A stretch of 64,000 nt of DNA. Source: HRBIN30 sp964534275. Its GTDB lineage: Bacteria > Desulfobacterota > Binatia > HRBIN30. Within the stretch, counting starts at the first letter, position 1; each line of letters begins with the position of its first letter. The stretch covers positions 124,001 to 188,000 of the forward strand of contig CAZHQG010000004.1 in the NCBI GenBank assembly GCA_964534275.1, written 5' to 3'. Below, in pieces: positions 45,677-53,810 of this stretch. A program made the translations under genes and the position numbers. The notes below the pieces were generated by a model, which was given only the letters and a program-made list of their open reading frames with translations, ran no database searches and was not told the DNA's origin.

Positions 45677-46834
45677 TCAGGGCATCGTAACGATCGCGAT
45701 CCCGCACGTTTGCGGTGCGCCGCCGAGATTGTGGCTTAGCGCGACGGTGGCGTTCTTCACCTGCCGAGGACCAGCCTTCCCCTGGAGCTGCTTGTAATTC
45801 TCGTACAGCATCCGGATTCCTGTGGCACCGGTGGGGTGACCGAACGACTTGAGGCCACCGTCGGTGTTGACCGGCAGCTCCCCACCGAGTTCGAAGGTTC
45901 CGGCAGCAATGTGTTCCTTCGCAGATCCTTTTTCCGCGAACCCGAGATCCTCGTAAGTCAAGAGCTCGGTAAGCGTGAAGCAATCGTGAACCTGAGCCAC
46001 ATGAATTTCTTTCGCTGGGTTTGCAATGCCGGCCTGACGGTAAGCGTCTTGAGCAGCGTAAATCGTAGGCTTCCAGCGCAAGAAGTCGAAAGAGGGGTCG
46101 GACTGCGGGTTCGGTCCGAGGGCAATGGTAATCGCGCGGATCAGCACGTAGTCGTCACGGAAGCTTTTGGCGAGTTCCCTGCGCGTCAGGATGGCCACTG
46201 CCGCCCCGTCGGACTGTGCGCAGCAGTCGTACAATCCGAAAGGCCACGAGATGATCGGCGCCTGCAGAACATCCTGGACCGTGATTTCTTTTTTGATCAT
46301 CGATTTTGGCGCCAGCGTGCCGTTGTGATGATTCTTCACGGCAATCTTCGCGAGGTCTTCACGGCTTGCTCCGTAGGTTTCGAAGTAGCGCGCAGCGCAC
46401 AAGGCAAACCACCCAGCAGGGGTCATGGGTAAGCCACGCACGCCAGTGGTAACTGCGCTTGGTCCACTGACCCCTCGATCCTTGGGCTTGTCGAAGCCGA
46501 CGACCATCACTGTGTCGTACATGCCGCACGCGATGGCAAACACGCCGAAGCGCAGCGCATCTGTTCCTGTGGCGCAGTAATTTTGCACCATGCTGACCGG
46601 CCGCCCAAAGAGTTTCAACGCGTCAGCAACCTCGGCGGTTCCCTTCGAGGGATACACGGCCCCGCAAAAGACCGCTTCGATTTGCTTTTGCGGTTCGTCG
46701 ATCCCCGCATCTTCGTACGCCTCGAACGCGGCCTCCACGATCATGTCCTCAGGCGCCTTGTCCCAATTCTCCCCAAATTTGCAGCAACCCATTCCCACGA
46801 TGGCAACCTTGTCGCGAATGGCTTCTGGGTTCAT
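45677..46834 (-). CDS. thiolase, SCP-x/lipid-transfer type
   Basis: 385 residues. The start follows GAGGAACGCGT. Cys87 in VQNYCATGTDALR is the acyl-cysteine; HDCFT and GLKSFGHPTGATG provide the other active-site parts, so the enzyme looks competent. It belongs to the acetyl-CoA acetyltransferase branch that works with DUF35 partner proteins. The next gene upstream on the same strand carries such a DUF35 domain, 46 bases away. Predicted to cleave a 3-ketoacyl-CoA, or condense acetyl-CoA, in lipid metabolism. Confidence 0.88.
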   Translation of the reverse strand: MNPEAIRDKVAIVGMGCCKFGENWDKAPEDMIVEAAFEAYEDAGIDEPQKQIEAVFCGAVYPSKGTAEVADALKLFGRPVSMVQNYCATGTDALRFGVFAIACGMYDTVMVVGFDKPKDRGVSGPSAVTTGVRGLPMTPAGWFALCAARYFETYGASREDLAKIAVKNHHNGTLAPKSMIKKEITVQDVLQAPIISWPFGLYDCCAQSDGAAVAILTRRELAKSFRDDYVLIRAITIALGPNPQSDPSFDFLRWKPTIYAAQDAYRQAGIANPAKEIHVAQVHDCFTLTELLTYEDLGFAEKGSAKEHIAAGTFELGGELPVNTDGGLKSFGHPTGATGIRMLYENYKQLQGKAGPRQVKNATVALSHNLGGAPQTCGIAIVTMP

Positions 46835-46880
46835 ACGCGTTCCTCGTTCGGCACGGTTCTAAAAAGACTCGTTGTGACGT

Positions 46881-48314
46881 TTACCAACCGATGCTCCTGA
46901 CCGGCGTGCATTTCCAAAAATAGTTCGGCGTGCCGCCGTACTCGTGAATCTTGCGGAAGGTGAACTCCACCGGCAAGTCCAGCTTGACTTCCTCGGGCAC
47001 GGCGTCTGTCATTTGCAAGTACACGCGCGCACCGCCTTCGACTTCGATCGTGGTCACGATGAGAGGTGGGTCCGGGCTCCCTGCGAAGTAGTCGAACGTG
47101 AACGACATCACTTTGCCCTGGCGATCGGCCAGGCGGATTTCTTCGAAATCGTCACGTGCGAAGCACTGGAAGCATACGCGTTGGAAGGGAAACTGTTCCG
47201 TTCCACAGCGTCTGCAGCGTTGGCCATGAAATGCGATGTCCTCGTTACGGTCGCGGTAGTGGACCGTTGCGGACACTCCTTGGCCCCCTCGACGGTCGCC
47301 GTCCGAAGGATAGAGGGCGCGGTAGTTGAGGTACCGGTCATAATCGGCCAGTTCGCGCCGTCGTGCCAAATGCCACTGCACCCCGCGGCGCTTGGCGAGT
47401 CGCTGAACCGCCTCGGTCGTGTGTACAACCAGAGCGTCTGCCCCGTCTCCGTAATTTGCCCACAGGAAACGTTCGCCTGGCCGGGCTTGTTCCAAGGCTG
47501 CAACCAGAAGGATCGGAGCGAATGCCGCGCCGCAGTTTCCTAGACGGCCGAACAATGGATCCTGCACCTGGGTTTTCGGATCGAACTGCGCGGCGCGAGC
47601 CACGCCGGCCAAACTACGCGCGTCCGGTGCGTAAGCTACGAGCTTGGAGAAATCCTGGGGGCGGGCGCCAGTTTTTTCGAGTAACGCACGGATTGCTTGC
47701 AGCACATTTTCGGAATAGCCGCGCTCCACGACGAACCGCTCTTCCCATGAGCGAACGAAGCGGTCCCACTCCGTGCGCCACACGTCGATGATTTCTTCGG
47801 CCAAAAACACTTGCTCTTCGAAAACCGCGGCGACCTCTTCGGTTCCTACGAGCAGCGCGGCGGCAGCGTCGCCAAAGTTCCGCTCGAGGGGCGACCGTGG
47901 CGGGGCCGGTCTGCAGTCCGCCGCCACGACGAGGGCATTGCGGGCAGAGCCCGCGCGCACCGCGTCGACTGCGGCGCGGAGCGCGACCGTGGCGGCCCGA
48001 GTGGAATCAGCAAAATCGGCAGTGACGACTTCGCGCCGTAAATCTAAAGCCTTAGCGATCAGCGCTGCACCTTGTTTCTCCCGGTACGGGTACGAGGTGG
48101 AGGCAAAGTACAGAGCGTCCACTTGGCTTCGATCGATTCCTTCTAAACAAGCTGTTGCTGCGGCAACCGCCATGGTCGCGGCGTCTTCATCGAAATAAGC
48201 GATTGCCCGCTCTCCAGAACCACCACTCGCCTTGCGACCTCCGCTGATCGCTCCGAGCGAAAGCCGCAACATGGGAATGTAGGCACCAGTGGAACGAATC
48301 CCTGCTGTTTGCAT
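46881..48314 (-). CDS. HMG-CoA-synthase-like protein fused to a DUF35 (zinc ribbon/OB) domain; catalytic residues absent
   Basis: 477 residues. Residues 1-345 have the thiolase fold of archaeal-type HMG-CoA synthase (GAYIPMLRL, FDEDAATMAV, ASTSYPYREKQGAALIAKAL, NYGDGADALVV). At the three catalytic positions, by alignment to archaeal enzymes, Glu is Thr73, Cys is Thr105 and His is Tyr228. From ~355 a DUF35 domain follows with zinc cysteines 367, 370, 381 and 384 and an OB fold (GKVMSFTFDYFAG, VYLQMTD). In archaea thiolase, HMG-CoA synthase and DUF35 form one complex. Here two of these parts are fused and the thiolase is next door. The fused part probably acts as a scaffold or CoA carrier (inference). 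Confidence 0.78.
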   Translation of the reverse strand: MQTAGIRSTGAYIPMLRLSLGAISGGRKASGGSGERAIAYFDEDAATMAVAAATACLEGIDRSQVDALYFASTSYPYREKQGAALIAKALDLRREVVTADFADSTRAATVALRAAVDAVRAGSARNALVVAADCRPAPPRSPLERNFGDAAAALLVGTEEVAAVFEEQVFLAEEIIDVWRTEWDRFVRSWEERFVVERGYSENVLQAIRALLEKTGARPQDFSKLVAYAPDARSLAGVARAAQFDPKTQVQDPLFGRLGNCGAAFAPILLVAALEQARPGERFLWANYGDGADALVVHTTEAVQRLAKRRGVQWHLARRRELADYDRYLNYRALYPSDGDRRGGQGVSATVHYRDRNEDIAFHGQRCRRCGTEQFPFQRVCFQCFARDDFEEIRLADRQGKVMSFTFDYFAGSPDPPLIVTTIEVEGGARVYLQMTDAVPEEVKLDLPVEFTFRKIHEYGGTPNYFWKCTPVRSIGW

Positions 48315-48317
48315 CGG

Positions 48318-49232
48318 TTACTTCTTTTCTTCCTTTTTCTCTTCTTTTTTCTCGTCGCGACGCATTTGCGGAATGCCAATGGGCTGGAGATGCTCGAGAA
48401 ACACCGCGTCGAAATTGGCGGCGATTTCCGCAGCGGTCAGTCCTCCTGGCTTGTACATCATGGCAATCGGGCGCAGTTGTTGGAACAATGTAAAACCATA
48501 GCCGCGGCGGCCGAAGATTTGGCCGTTCACATGGGCGGCCTTCTCCGAGGCGAGAAACGCGACCATCGGAGCGTTCCGATCCGGGTGCATTTCGTGTGGC
48601 GGCTCTTTGTTTTCCATTCCGGGCATTGTGGCCACCATGCGAGTGAGCCCAGCAGGAGCCATGGCGTTCACGGTAATGCCGTACCGCGCGAGTTCGAGCG
48701 CCCAGCACAACGTCAGCCCCATGATTCCAGCTTTCGCCGCACCGTAGTTGCTTTGGCCGAAGTTTCCGCGCAGCCCCGCGCTGGACGTGATGTTGATGAT
48801 CCGACCGTAGTTTTGCTCCCGCATGTGCGGAATCGCGTGGCGCCCGCAGTTCCAAGTGCCCTTCAGGTGCACAGCAATCACCGCGTCGAAGTCGTCTTCG
48901 CTCATCTTCATGATCGTACGATCACGCAAGATGCCGGCGTTGTTCACCAAGATGTCGATCCGGCCAAAGTGCTCGATCGCTGTGTCGATGATTCGTTTCG
49001 CACCATCGAACGAAGCGACCGAGTCGTAGTTTGGCACCGCTTGTCCGCCAAAGGATCGAATTTCCTCCACAACTTGCATCGCGGGGTCTTGGGTCTGGCC
49101 CTGACCATCTACAGCACAGCCTAAGTCGTTGACGACGACTTTCGCCCCTTCTCGAGCCAATTCCAACGCAATTCCCCGGCCCACTCCGCGTCCGGCTCCT
49201 GTCACGACCGCAACCCTACCTTCGAGCAGCAT
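48318..49232 (-). CDS. short-chain dehydrogenase, MFE-2 (3-hydroxyacyl-CoA dehydrogenase) type
   Basis: 304 residues. The start at 49232 follows GGGAGGAAA. TGAGRGVGRGIA cofactor motif, VVVNDLGCAVDGQGQ, NYDSVASFDGAKRIID, VNNAGILRDRTIMKMSEDD, and catalytic ITSSAGLRGNFGQSNYGAAK. This combination is that of the dehydrogenase part of peroxisomal multifunctional enzyme 2 and its bacterial homologues. The C-terminus ends in a charged EKKEEKKEEKK tail, probably disordered. Three bases separate it from the HMGCS-like gene, so the three minus-strand genes form an operon. Confidence 0.88.
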   Translation of the reverse strand: MLLEGRVAVVTGAGRGVGRGIALELAREGAKVVVNDLGCAVDGQGQTQDPAMQVVEEIRSFGGQAVPNYDSVASFDGAKRIIDTAIEHFGRIDILVNNAGILRDRTIMKMSEDDFDAVIAVHLKGTWNCGRHAIPHMREQNYGRIINITSSAGLRGNFGQSNYGAAKAGIMGLTLCWALELARYGITVNAMAPAGLTRMVATMPGMENKEPPHEMHPDRNAPMVAFLASEKAAHVNGQIFGRRGYGFTLFQQLRPIAMMYKPGGLTAAEIAANFDAVFLEHLQPIGIPQMRRDEKKEEKKEEKK

Positions 49233-49264
49233 CGTCTGTTTCCTCCCTATCTGGACGTTGCGAT

Positions 49265-49293
49265 TTGACATCCGCTACCACTTCGCATATTTC
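49265..49293 (+). promoter_or_regulatory. promoter of the acyl-CoA dehydrogenase gene at 49320
   Basis: A perfect TTGACA at 49265-49270, a 17-base spacer, then TATTTC at 49288-49293. The start of transcription would fall in the palindrome just downstream. Confidence 0.45.
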
Positions 49294-49296
49294 GCG

Positions 49297-49312
49297 TCAA
49301 TCGATCGATTGA
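49297..49312. promoter_or_regulatory. perfect 16-bp palindrome, candidate operator
   Basis: TCAATCGATCGATTGA reads the same on both strands. It lies just after the -10 element at 49288 and seven bases before the start codon at 49320, between two divergent lipid-catabolism genes. This is where a TetR- or FadR-type repressor of such clusters would bind (inference). No regulator gene is adjacent. Confidence 0.55.
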
Positions 49313-49319
49313 ATCACGA

Positions 49320-50498
49320 ATGGACTTCGAACCGATTGCGAGCGTCGAGAAGGTTCGGCGGGAGTTTCGCGCCTGGTTGGCTGCGCACCAGCCGCCGGCG
49401 GAGGCATGGGAGCGAGTTCGGCGCAGCGCCGGCACTGCGGAGCGGGTGGAATTTCTGCGCAATTGGCAAGCAACGTTGCAGCGCGATCGCTGGGTCGCGC
49501 CGCACTTTCCGGAGGAATTTGGCGGGCGAGGCGGCTCTTTGCTGGACTATCTAGCAGTGCAACAAGAGCTGGCGCGTGCGGACGCCCCGCCGCTGGTGAA
49601 CGGAGCGGCGGTAAGCATCTTCGCCCCAACGCTGCTTTTGTTTGGACGCCCGGAACAAAAGCAACGGTACCTTCCTAAGTTGTTCAGCGCCGAGGAACTG
49701 TGGTGCCTTGGATTTTCGGAGCCGAACGCAGGGTCCGACCTGGCATCGCTCAGAACCCGTGCAGAACTTCAAAATGGCGCGTTCGTGGTGAACGGCCAAA
49801 AGGTGTGGACCACCTACGCGAACCAGGCGGACTTTGGTTTGTTTCTCGTCCGGACCGACCCTCAGGCAAAACCACACCTGGGCATCAGTTGCCTGATCGT
49901 ACCGATGCGTACTGCCGGCGTAACGATCCGCCCGCTGCGAGAAATCACCGGCGACCCGGACTTCAACGAAGTGTTTCTGGAGAACGTCCAGGTGCCGGCG
50001 GCAAACTTGGTCGGCGAGCTGCACCGCGGCTGGCAGGTCATTTTGACCGCGCTAGGCCACGAGCGCGGCACGTTGTTGCTTGTCGATTACGTGCGGCGGA
50101 AGATCGACATGGCGGCGCTCCATCGGTGGCTGCGTGACGTTGGAACACATACCGACCCGATCGTTCGCAATCGGTTTGCCGAACTGTACATCGAAGTTGC
50201 GATCATGGGTTTGCACGGGTTCGCATTGGTCAGCGAACTGCAGCATGGTCGGACCCCGCCAGACGTGTCGGTACTCAAACTGTACGGTTCGGAGTTGGTC
50301 CAGCGGCTGCAGGATTTTGCGGTAACCGTGCAGGGCCCTTATGCGCAGCTTTGGTGGGGCGACGAGCGCGTCGTGCGTGGCGGCGCTTGGCAATACGGTT
50401 GGTTGATGGCACGCGCAATGACGATCGCTTCTGGGACCTCGGAGGTTCAACGCAATATCATTGCCCAACGCCTGTTGGGGCTTCCGCGCGATTCGTGA
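49320..50498 (+). CDS. acyl-CoA dehydrogenase
   Basis: 392 residues. CLGFSEPNAGSDLASLRTRA (flavin and substrate), FVVNGQKVWTTYA, Glu in LGHERGTLLL at the long-chain/isovaleryl-type catalytic position, and IASGTSEVQRNIIAQRLLGLP. All are intact, so it looks like an active homomeric enzyme. It is divergent from the MFE-2/HMGCS-like/thiolase operon. Together they could carry an acyl-CoA through dehydrogenation, hydroxyacyl oxidation and thiolysis (a hydratase is missing here). Confidence 0.9.
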   Translation: MDFEPIASVEKVRREFRAWLAAHQPPAEAWERVRRSAGTAERVEFLRNWQATLQRDRWVAPHFPEEFGGRGGSLLDYLAVQQELARADAPPLVNGAAVSIFAPTLLLFGRPEQKQRYLPKLFSAEELWCLGFSEPNAGSDLASLRTRAELQNGAFVVNGQKVWTTYANQADFGLFLVRTDPQAKPHLGISCLIVPMRTAGVTIRPLREITGDPDFNEVFLENVQVPAANLVGELHRGWQVILTALGHERGTLLLVDYVRRKIDMAALHRWLRDVGTHTDPIVRNRFAELYIEVAIMGLHGFALVSELQHGRTPPDVSVLKLYGSELVQRLQDFAVTVQGPYAQLWWGDERVVRGGAWQYGWLMARAMTIASGTSEVQRNIIAQRLLGLPRDS

Positions 50499-50514
50499 CC
50501 GCCCGCAAGCACCG

Positions 50515-50724
50515 TTATGACGAAGGCGACGACCGATCCTCTTTGGCGCTGCTGCTGCCTTCCACTCTCTTGGGGTCCTCTTCGTCACGGCCTTCGAAGC
50601 TGCGCTTGAAATCGCGAATTCCTCGGCCGAGCGCTCCCCCGATTTCCGGCAGTTTGCCTGGTCCGAAAATGATCAGCGCCACAACGAGGATGATGATCAG
50701 TTCGGGAACGCCGAGTCCAAACAT
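50515..50724 (-). CDS. tatA: twin-arginine translocase TatA/TatE subunit
   Basis: 69 residues. A short membrane helix (PELIIILVVALIIFGPGKLPEIG) with the FGPGKLPE hinge, an amphipathic helix (ALGRGIRDFKRSF) and an acidic/serine-rich tail. Subunit of the pore exporting folded proteins. tatB and tatC are not nearby. Convergent with the acyl-CoA dehydrogenase 16 bases away. Confidence 0.93.
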   Translation of the reverse strand: MFGLGVPELIIILVVALIIFGPGKLPEIGGALGRGIRDFKRSFEGRDEEDPKRVEGSSSAKEDRSSPSS

Positions 50725-50873
50725 GTGGTGCGCCTCCTTTGCGACACCACCTTGCTAGCACCAACTGCGCTGCGCGGAAACCATTTTTCAAGGTGTATTT
50801 GGTTTCCTGCCGGCGCAGGAAACATCTGCTGCCGCCGGCGAACGAGCGGGCGGAAAGCCTAGTCGGAGGACTT

Positions 50874-51425
50874 TCATTGCGGCTCCGGAGCCGGGGTGAG
50901 TTGGACATCGATCATAAGATCCGAAGCAGCTCGTTCGAGGTCTGCTTGCAAATGGGCAATGTCGGTGCGCGCGGGTACGTCCATGGCAATCGACATTTGG
51001 TAGATGGGAGTTCCCGTACCTGGCTCCGGTCGCGAACTCGTTTCCATTCTTGTGATGTTCACCCCGTGCTGCGCGAGCACACGCGCAATCCGTGCGACAA
51101 TCCCAGCTTTGTCTACGCCTGTGGCCTCGAGGAGATAAGGTCGCGCACCGGTGGCCACGCGGTAGGGAATCGGTTCTCCCTCCAAGGGCCGGAAGAACAC
51201 CGTGAGCCGCTTCTCCCACTCCAAGCGTTTACAAGCGGCGGAAAGGCGCCGTTCCAAATCTTCGCCCTCGCCCGTGAGCAGCAAAAGCACCGCGAACTCG
51301 GAGCCGAGCAGCGTCATGCTCGAGTCTTCGAGGTTGCAATCGCACTCGTAAATGAGCTCTGCGAGGTCGGCGACGATGCCGGGTCGATCAGGCCCGATGG
51401 CGGAAAGAGCGAACCAACGCTTCAT
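50874..51425 (-). CDS. double-ACT-domain regulator, GcvR-like
   Basis: 183 residues. Two ACT domains: residues 1-85 (FALSAIGPDRPGIVADLAELIYECDCNLEDSSM) and ~95-180 (LEATGVDKAGIVARIARVLAQHGVNITRMETSS). This is the layout of the glycine-cleavage repressor partner GcvR and related amino-acid sensors. No gcv gene is in the window, so the glycine link is inference. Confidence 0.85.
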   Translation of the reverse strand: MKRWFALSAIGPDRPGIVADLAELIYECDCNLEDSSMTLLGSEFAVLLLLTGEGEDLERRLSAACKRLEWEKRLTVFFRPLEGEPIPYRVATGARPYLLEATGVDKAGIVARIARVLAQHGVNITRMETSSRPEPGTGTPIYQMSIAMDVPARTDIAHLQADLERAASDLMIDVQLTPAPEPQ

Positions 51426-51511
51426 GACGTCGCGGGATCCTATGGCGTGTTGCTCCGCGGGTCAACGCCACTTCGCGGAGTTGCTGCTTCGCCGATCGTC
51501 CGGAAGCACGT

Positions 51512-52975
51512 TCACCACGGGATGCCCAAGCGATAGGAGGGAATGATCGTGATGTTTTTCTTTTGGGCCAGGCGGGCAACCTTCGGATCCACACTGTAAG
51601 CCACAACGAACACGAAGCGATGCGCGCCCAGAATCCCGTGCTTCTCGAGCCGCTGCAGCCGCCTTTCGAGCTTGTTTAAATGCGCTGCGCCGAGGAGCGT
51701 TTTTGCCTCGCCAAGCAGGGTGACGGCGCGCCCCTCCTGGAGCGCGACGCCAAAAATGTTGAGTTCGTCTGTACGTCCGTCTGGATACTCCACCCACCTC
51801 CGCTCGAGCGAGCCCTGCACGACGAGGTTGAATTGCTTTTTCAAAAGCCGGGGTAAGTAGCGGATCGCTCGGTCCTCAAGTCCGTACCCTACGGTGTCCG
51901 AAAGCGTGCCAAGAAGTTCCCTCGTCCGGCGATGATCACGAACGAGTTCTTGGACCTGCTTGGTAAGTTGCCGGAGTTCGTGTTGAGTTTGCCGATGTTC
52001 TTCTGCAAGCTGCCGGTGGCTCTCTGCTAGCTCGCGGTGGCTTTGCGCCAGCTGTCGATGGCTTTCTGCCAGCTCGTGGTGGCTTTGTGCCAGCTCGTGG
52101 TGGCTTTGTGCCAGCCGTTTGTGGCTTTCTGCTAGGTCCCTTAGCTCTTGTCGGAGCTCCTTGACCGCCTCGGTAAGCTCATTGACCCGTTCCTCCGTGC
52201 GGCGCTGCGCTTCCGCAAGTTCGTTAACCCGCTCTTCTGTACGCCGCTGCGCTTCGGCAAGTTCGTTGACCCGTTCTTCCGTGCGCCGTTGCGCCTCGGC
52301 AAGTTCGTTGACCCGTTCTTCCGTGCGCCGTTGCGCCTCGGCAAGTTCGTTGACCCGTTCTTCTGTGCGCCGCTGCGCTTCGGCAAGTTCGTTGACCCGT
52401 TCTTCCGTGCGGCGCTGCGCCTCGGCAAGTTCGTTGACCCGTTCCTCCGTGCGGCGCTGCGCCTCGGCAAGTTCGTTGACCCGTTCCTCCGTGCGGCGCT
52501 GCGCCTCGGCAAGTTCGTTGACCCGCTCTTCTGTACGCCGCTGCGCCTCGGCAAGTTCGTTGACCCGTTCCTCCGTGCGGCGCTGCGCCTCGGCAAGTTC
52601 GTTGACCCGCTCTTCTGTGCGCCGTTGCGCTTCGGCAAGTTCGTTAACCCGTTCCTCCGTGCGGCGCTGCGCTTCGGCAAGTTCGTTGACCCGTTCTTCC
52701 GTACGCCGCTGCGCTTCGGCAAGTTCGTTAACCCGTTCCTCCGTGCGCCGCTGCGCTTCGGCAAGACTCCGTAACTCTACGGTGAGTGCTTCTTGCGCTT
52801 GGACCAAGCGTTCCACCGAGTCCTTGAGCTCAGCGAACTCTGTTTTGGTGACCTGGTCTCGTGTTTCTTCGTACAGCGTCGCAAGGGCGCGCACGAGGGC
52901 GTTGGCGGCCTCCGGTTCCAAAGTCCGGCCCGCCACTGCCGAAAGTTCAGCTAGCGCCGACGCAAACGTTGCCAC
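51512..52975 (-). CDS. long coiled-coil protein with C-terminal PD-(D/E)XK nuclease-like domain
   Basis: 487 residues; GTG start after AGGAGA. Residues ~75-270 consist of fourteen near-identical 14-residue repeats (ELAEAQRRTEERVN). They are followed by a second, histidine-containing seven-residue repeat (AESHRQL, AQSHREL) to ~345. The C-terminal ~130 residues (DRAIRYLPRLLKKQF, TDELNIFGVAL, VTLLGEAKTLL) have the D...ExK pattern of the PD-(D/E)XK fold, as in DUF3782-type proteins. The rod is about 270 residues of uninterrupted helix, likely dimeric. Function unknown; DNA-related or defence roles are possible. The repeat number probably changes by slippage. Confidence 0.8.
   Translation of the reverse strand: MATFASALAELSAVAGRTLEPEAANALVRALATLYEETRDQVTKTEFAELKDSVERLVQAQEALTVELRSLAEAQRRTEERVNELAEAQRRTEERVNELAEAQRRTEERVNELAEAQRRTEERVNELAEAQRRTEERVNELAEAQRRTEERVNELAEAQRRTEERVNELAEAQRRTEERVNELAEAQRRTEERVNELAEAQRRTEERVNELAEAQRRTEERVNELAEAQRRTEERVNELAEAQRRTEERVNELAEAQRRTEERVNELTEAVKELRQELRDLAESHKRLAQSHHELAQSHHELAESHRQLAQSHRELAESHRQLAEEHRQTQHELRQLTKQVQELVRDHRRTRELLGTLSDTVGYGLEDRAIRYLPRLLKKQFNLVVQGSLERRWVEYPDGRTDELNIFGVALQEGRAVTLLGEAKTLLGAAHLNKLERRLQRLEKHGILGAHRFVFVVAYSVDPKVARLAQKKNITIIPSYRLGIPW
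52182..52769 (-). repeat. fourteen 42-bp tandem repeats in the coiled-coil gene
   Basis: Fourteen head-to-tail 42-bp units, each encoding one 14-residue coiled-coil repeat. The protein repeats are identical, while the DNA units differ at a few third positions (for example TTC/TTT and GCC/GCT variants). This shows selection for the protein sequence or recent homogenisation. Confidence 0.9.
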
Positions 52976-53810
52976 CGGGTTCTCCTAATAGCGTTGCTTC
53001 TCTGGAGTACGAAACAGGGGCCTCGACGAAAATCTTTCCACAATCGTTCGTGCTGGTTCCCCTCGGCGCCGCAGATTCGCTGAGGGTAACAAATGGAGTC
53101 GGTCGAAACTGTCTCGGGATCGCCTGCGCTCGACTTGCATGGGCTCACTTTCTTATTTTCCGACGTGGCTGAGAACGCTTTTCGTTCCTGCTGGAGAGTC
53201 CAGAGGCAGCACGTTTTGTGCCCAGCAAAGTAAGAGAGTAGGCGTCGCGAGTAGAGGTAACGACTGCCTGCGTTGGGGGTCCGAAGTGAGCACGTCGCTG
53301 GCTCACAGTGAAAGCGAAGTCTGCCGCGCATGGGCAACAGGCTGGGTCCACGGCAGTGGGTCGAGAAGAGCGTTCCTAACTTCTTTGGTGCTTCGCGAAG
53401 CCCGAGTGGCCGCCGAACGTGACGCGCATGGTACTTACCGTTTGTGCGCCCGCGAATGGGCGATGGTCGTTTGCGGGACCAGATGCGGGTACGCGTTTCG
53501 AAGGCAGCGGGTAGGAAAAATGGCTACGGCAGCGCCGGGACCGACACGAACAAGGTGAGGATCGTGAGCGCCGCGAGCAACACGGCTGCCCATACCATAT
53601 CGTGCGGGTGACTGTTCGTGGCGGCGAATGGGTGCACGCTTGCCCTTGTTCGCCACGTGGCTGGTTTGAGTGCTCCGACGACGCGCATGGTAGGACAACC
53701 AGCCTGCAGGAAGCGTTCCCGCGGCATCCTGTTCGGTCATTTGTGCGCCATTCTTGGGTCGGAGGTCGGTCGAGGCGGCAGAAAAATACCGGGAAGTGAA
53801 GGAATTGCGG
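52976..53810. other. intergenic, no convincing gene
   Basis: About 835 bases. The only item of note is a minus-strand frame at 53598-53524 that would encode a 24-residue hydrophobic peptide (WAAVLLAALTILTLFV), without a ribosome-binding site. Other frames look non-coding. No tRNA or terminator seen. Confidence 0.4.

Noticed and set aside
52119..52988. 289-codon plus-strand frame opposite the coiled-coil gene
   Set aside because: Shadow of the 42-bp repeats. The minus strand has the ribosome-binding site, coiled-coil pattern and a recognisable C-terminal domain.
53524..53598. 24-residue hydrophobic peptide frame on the minus strand
   Set aside because: No ribosome-binding site and no partner gene; hydrophobic short frames arise often by chance.
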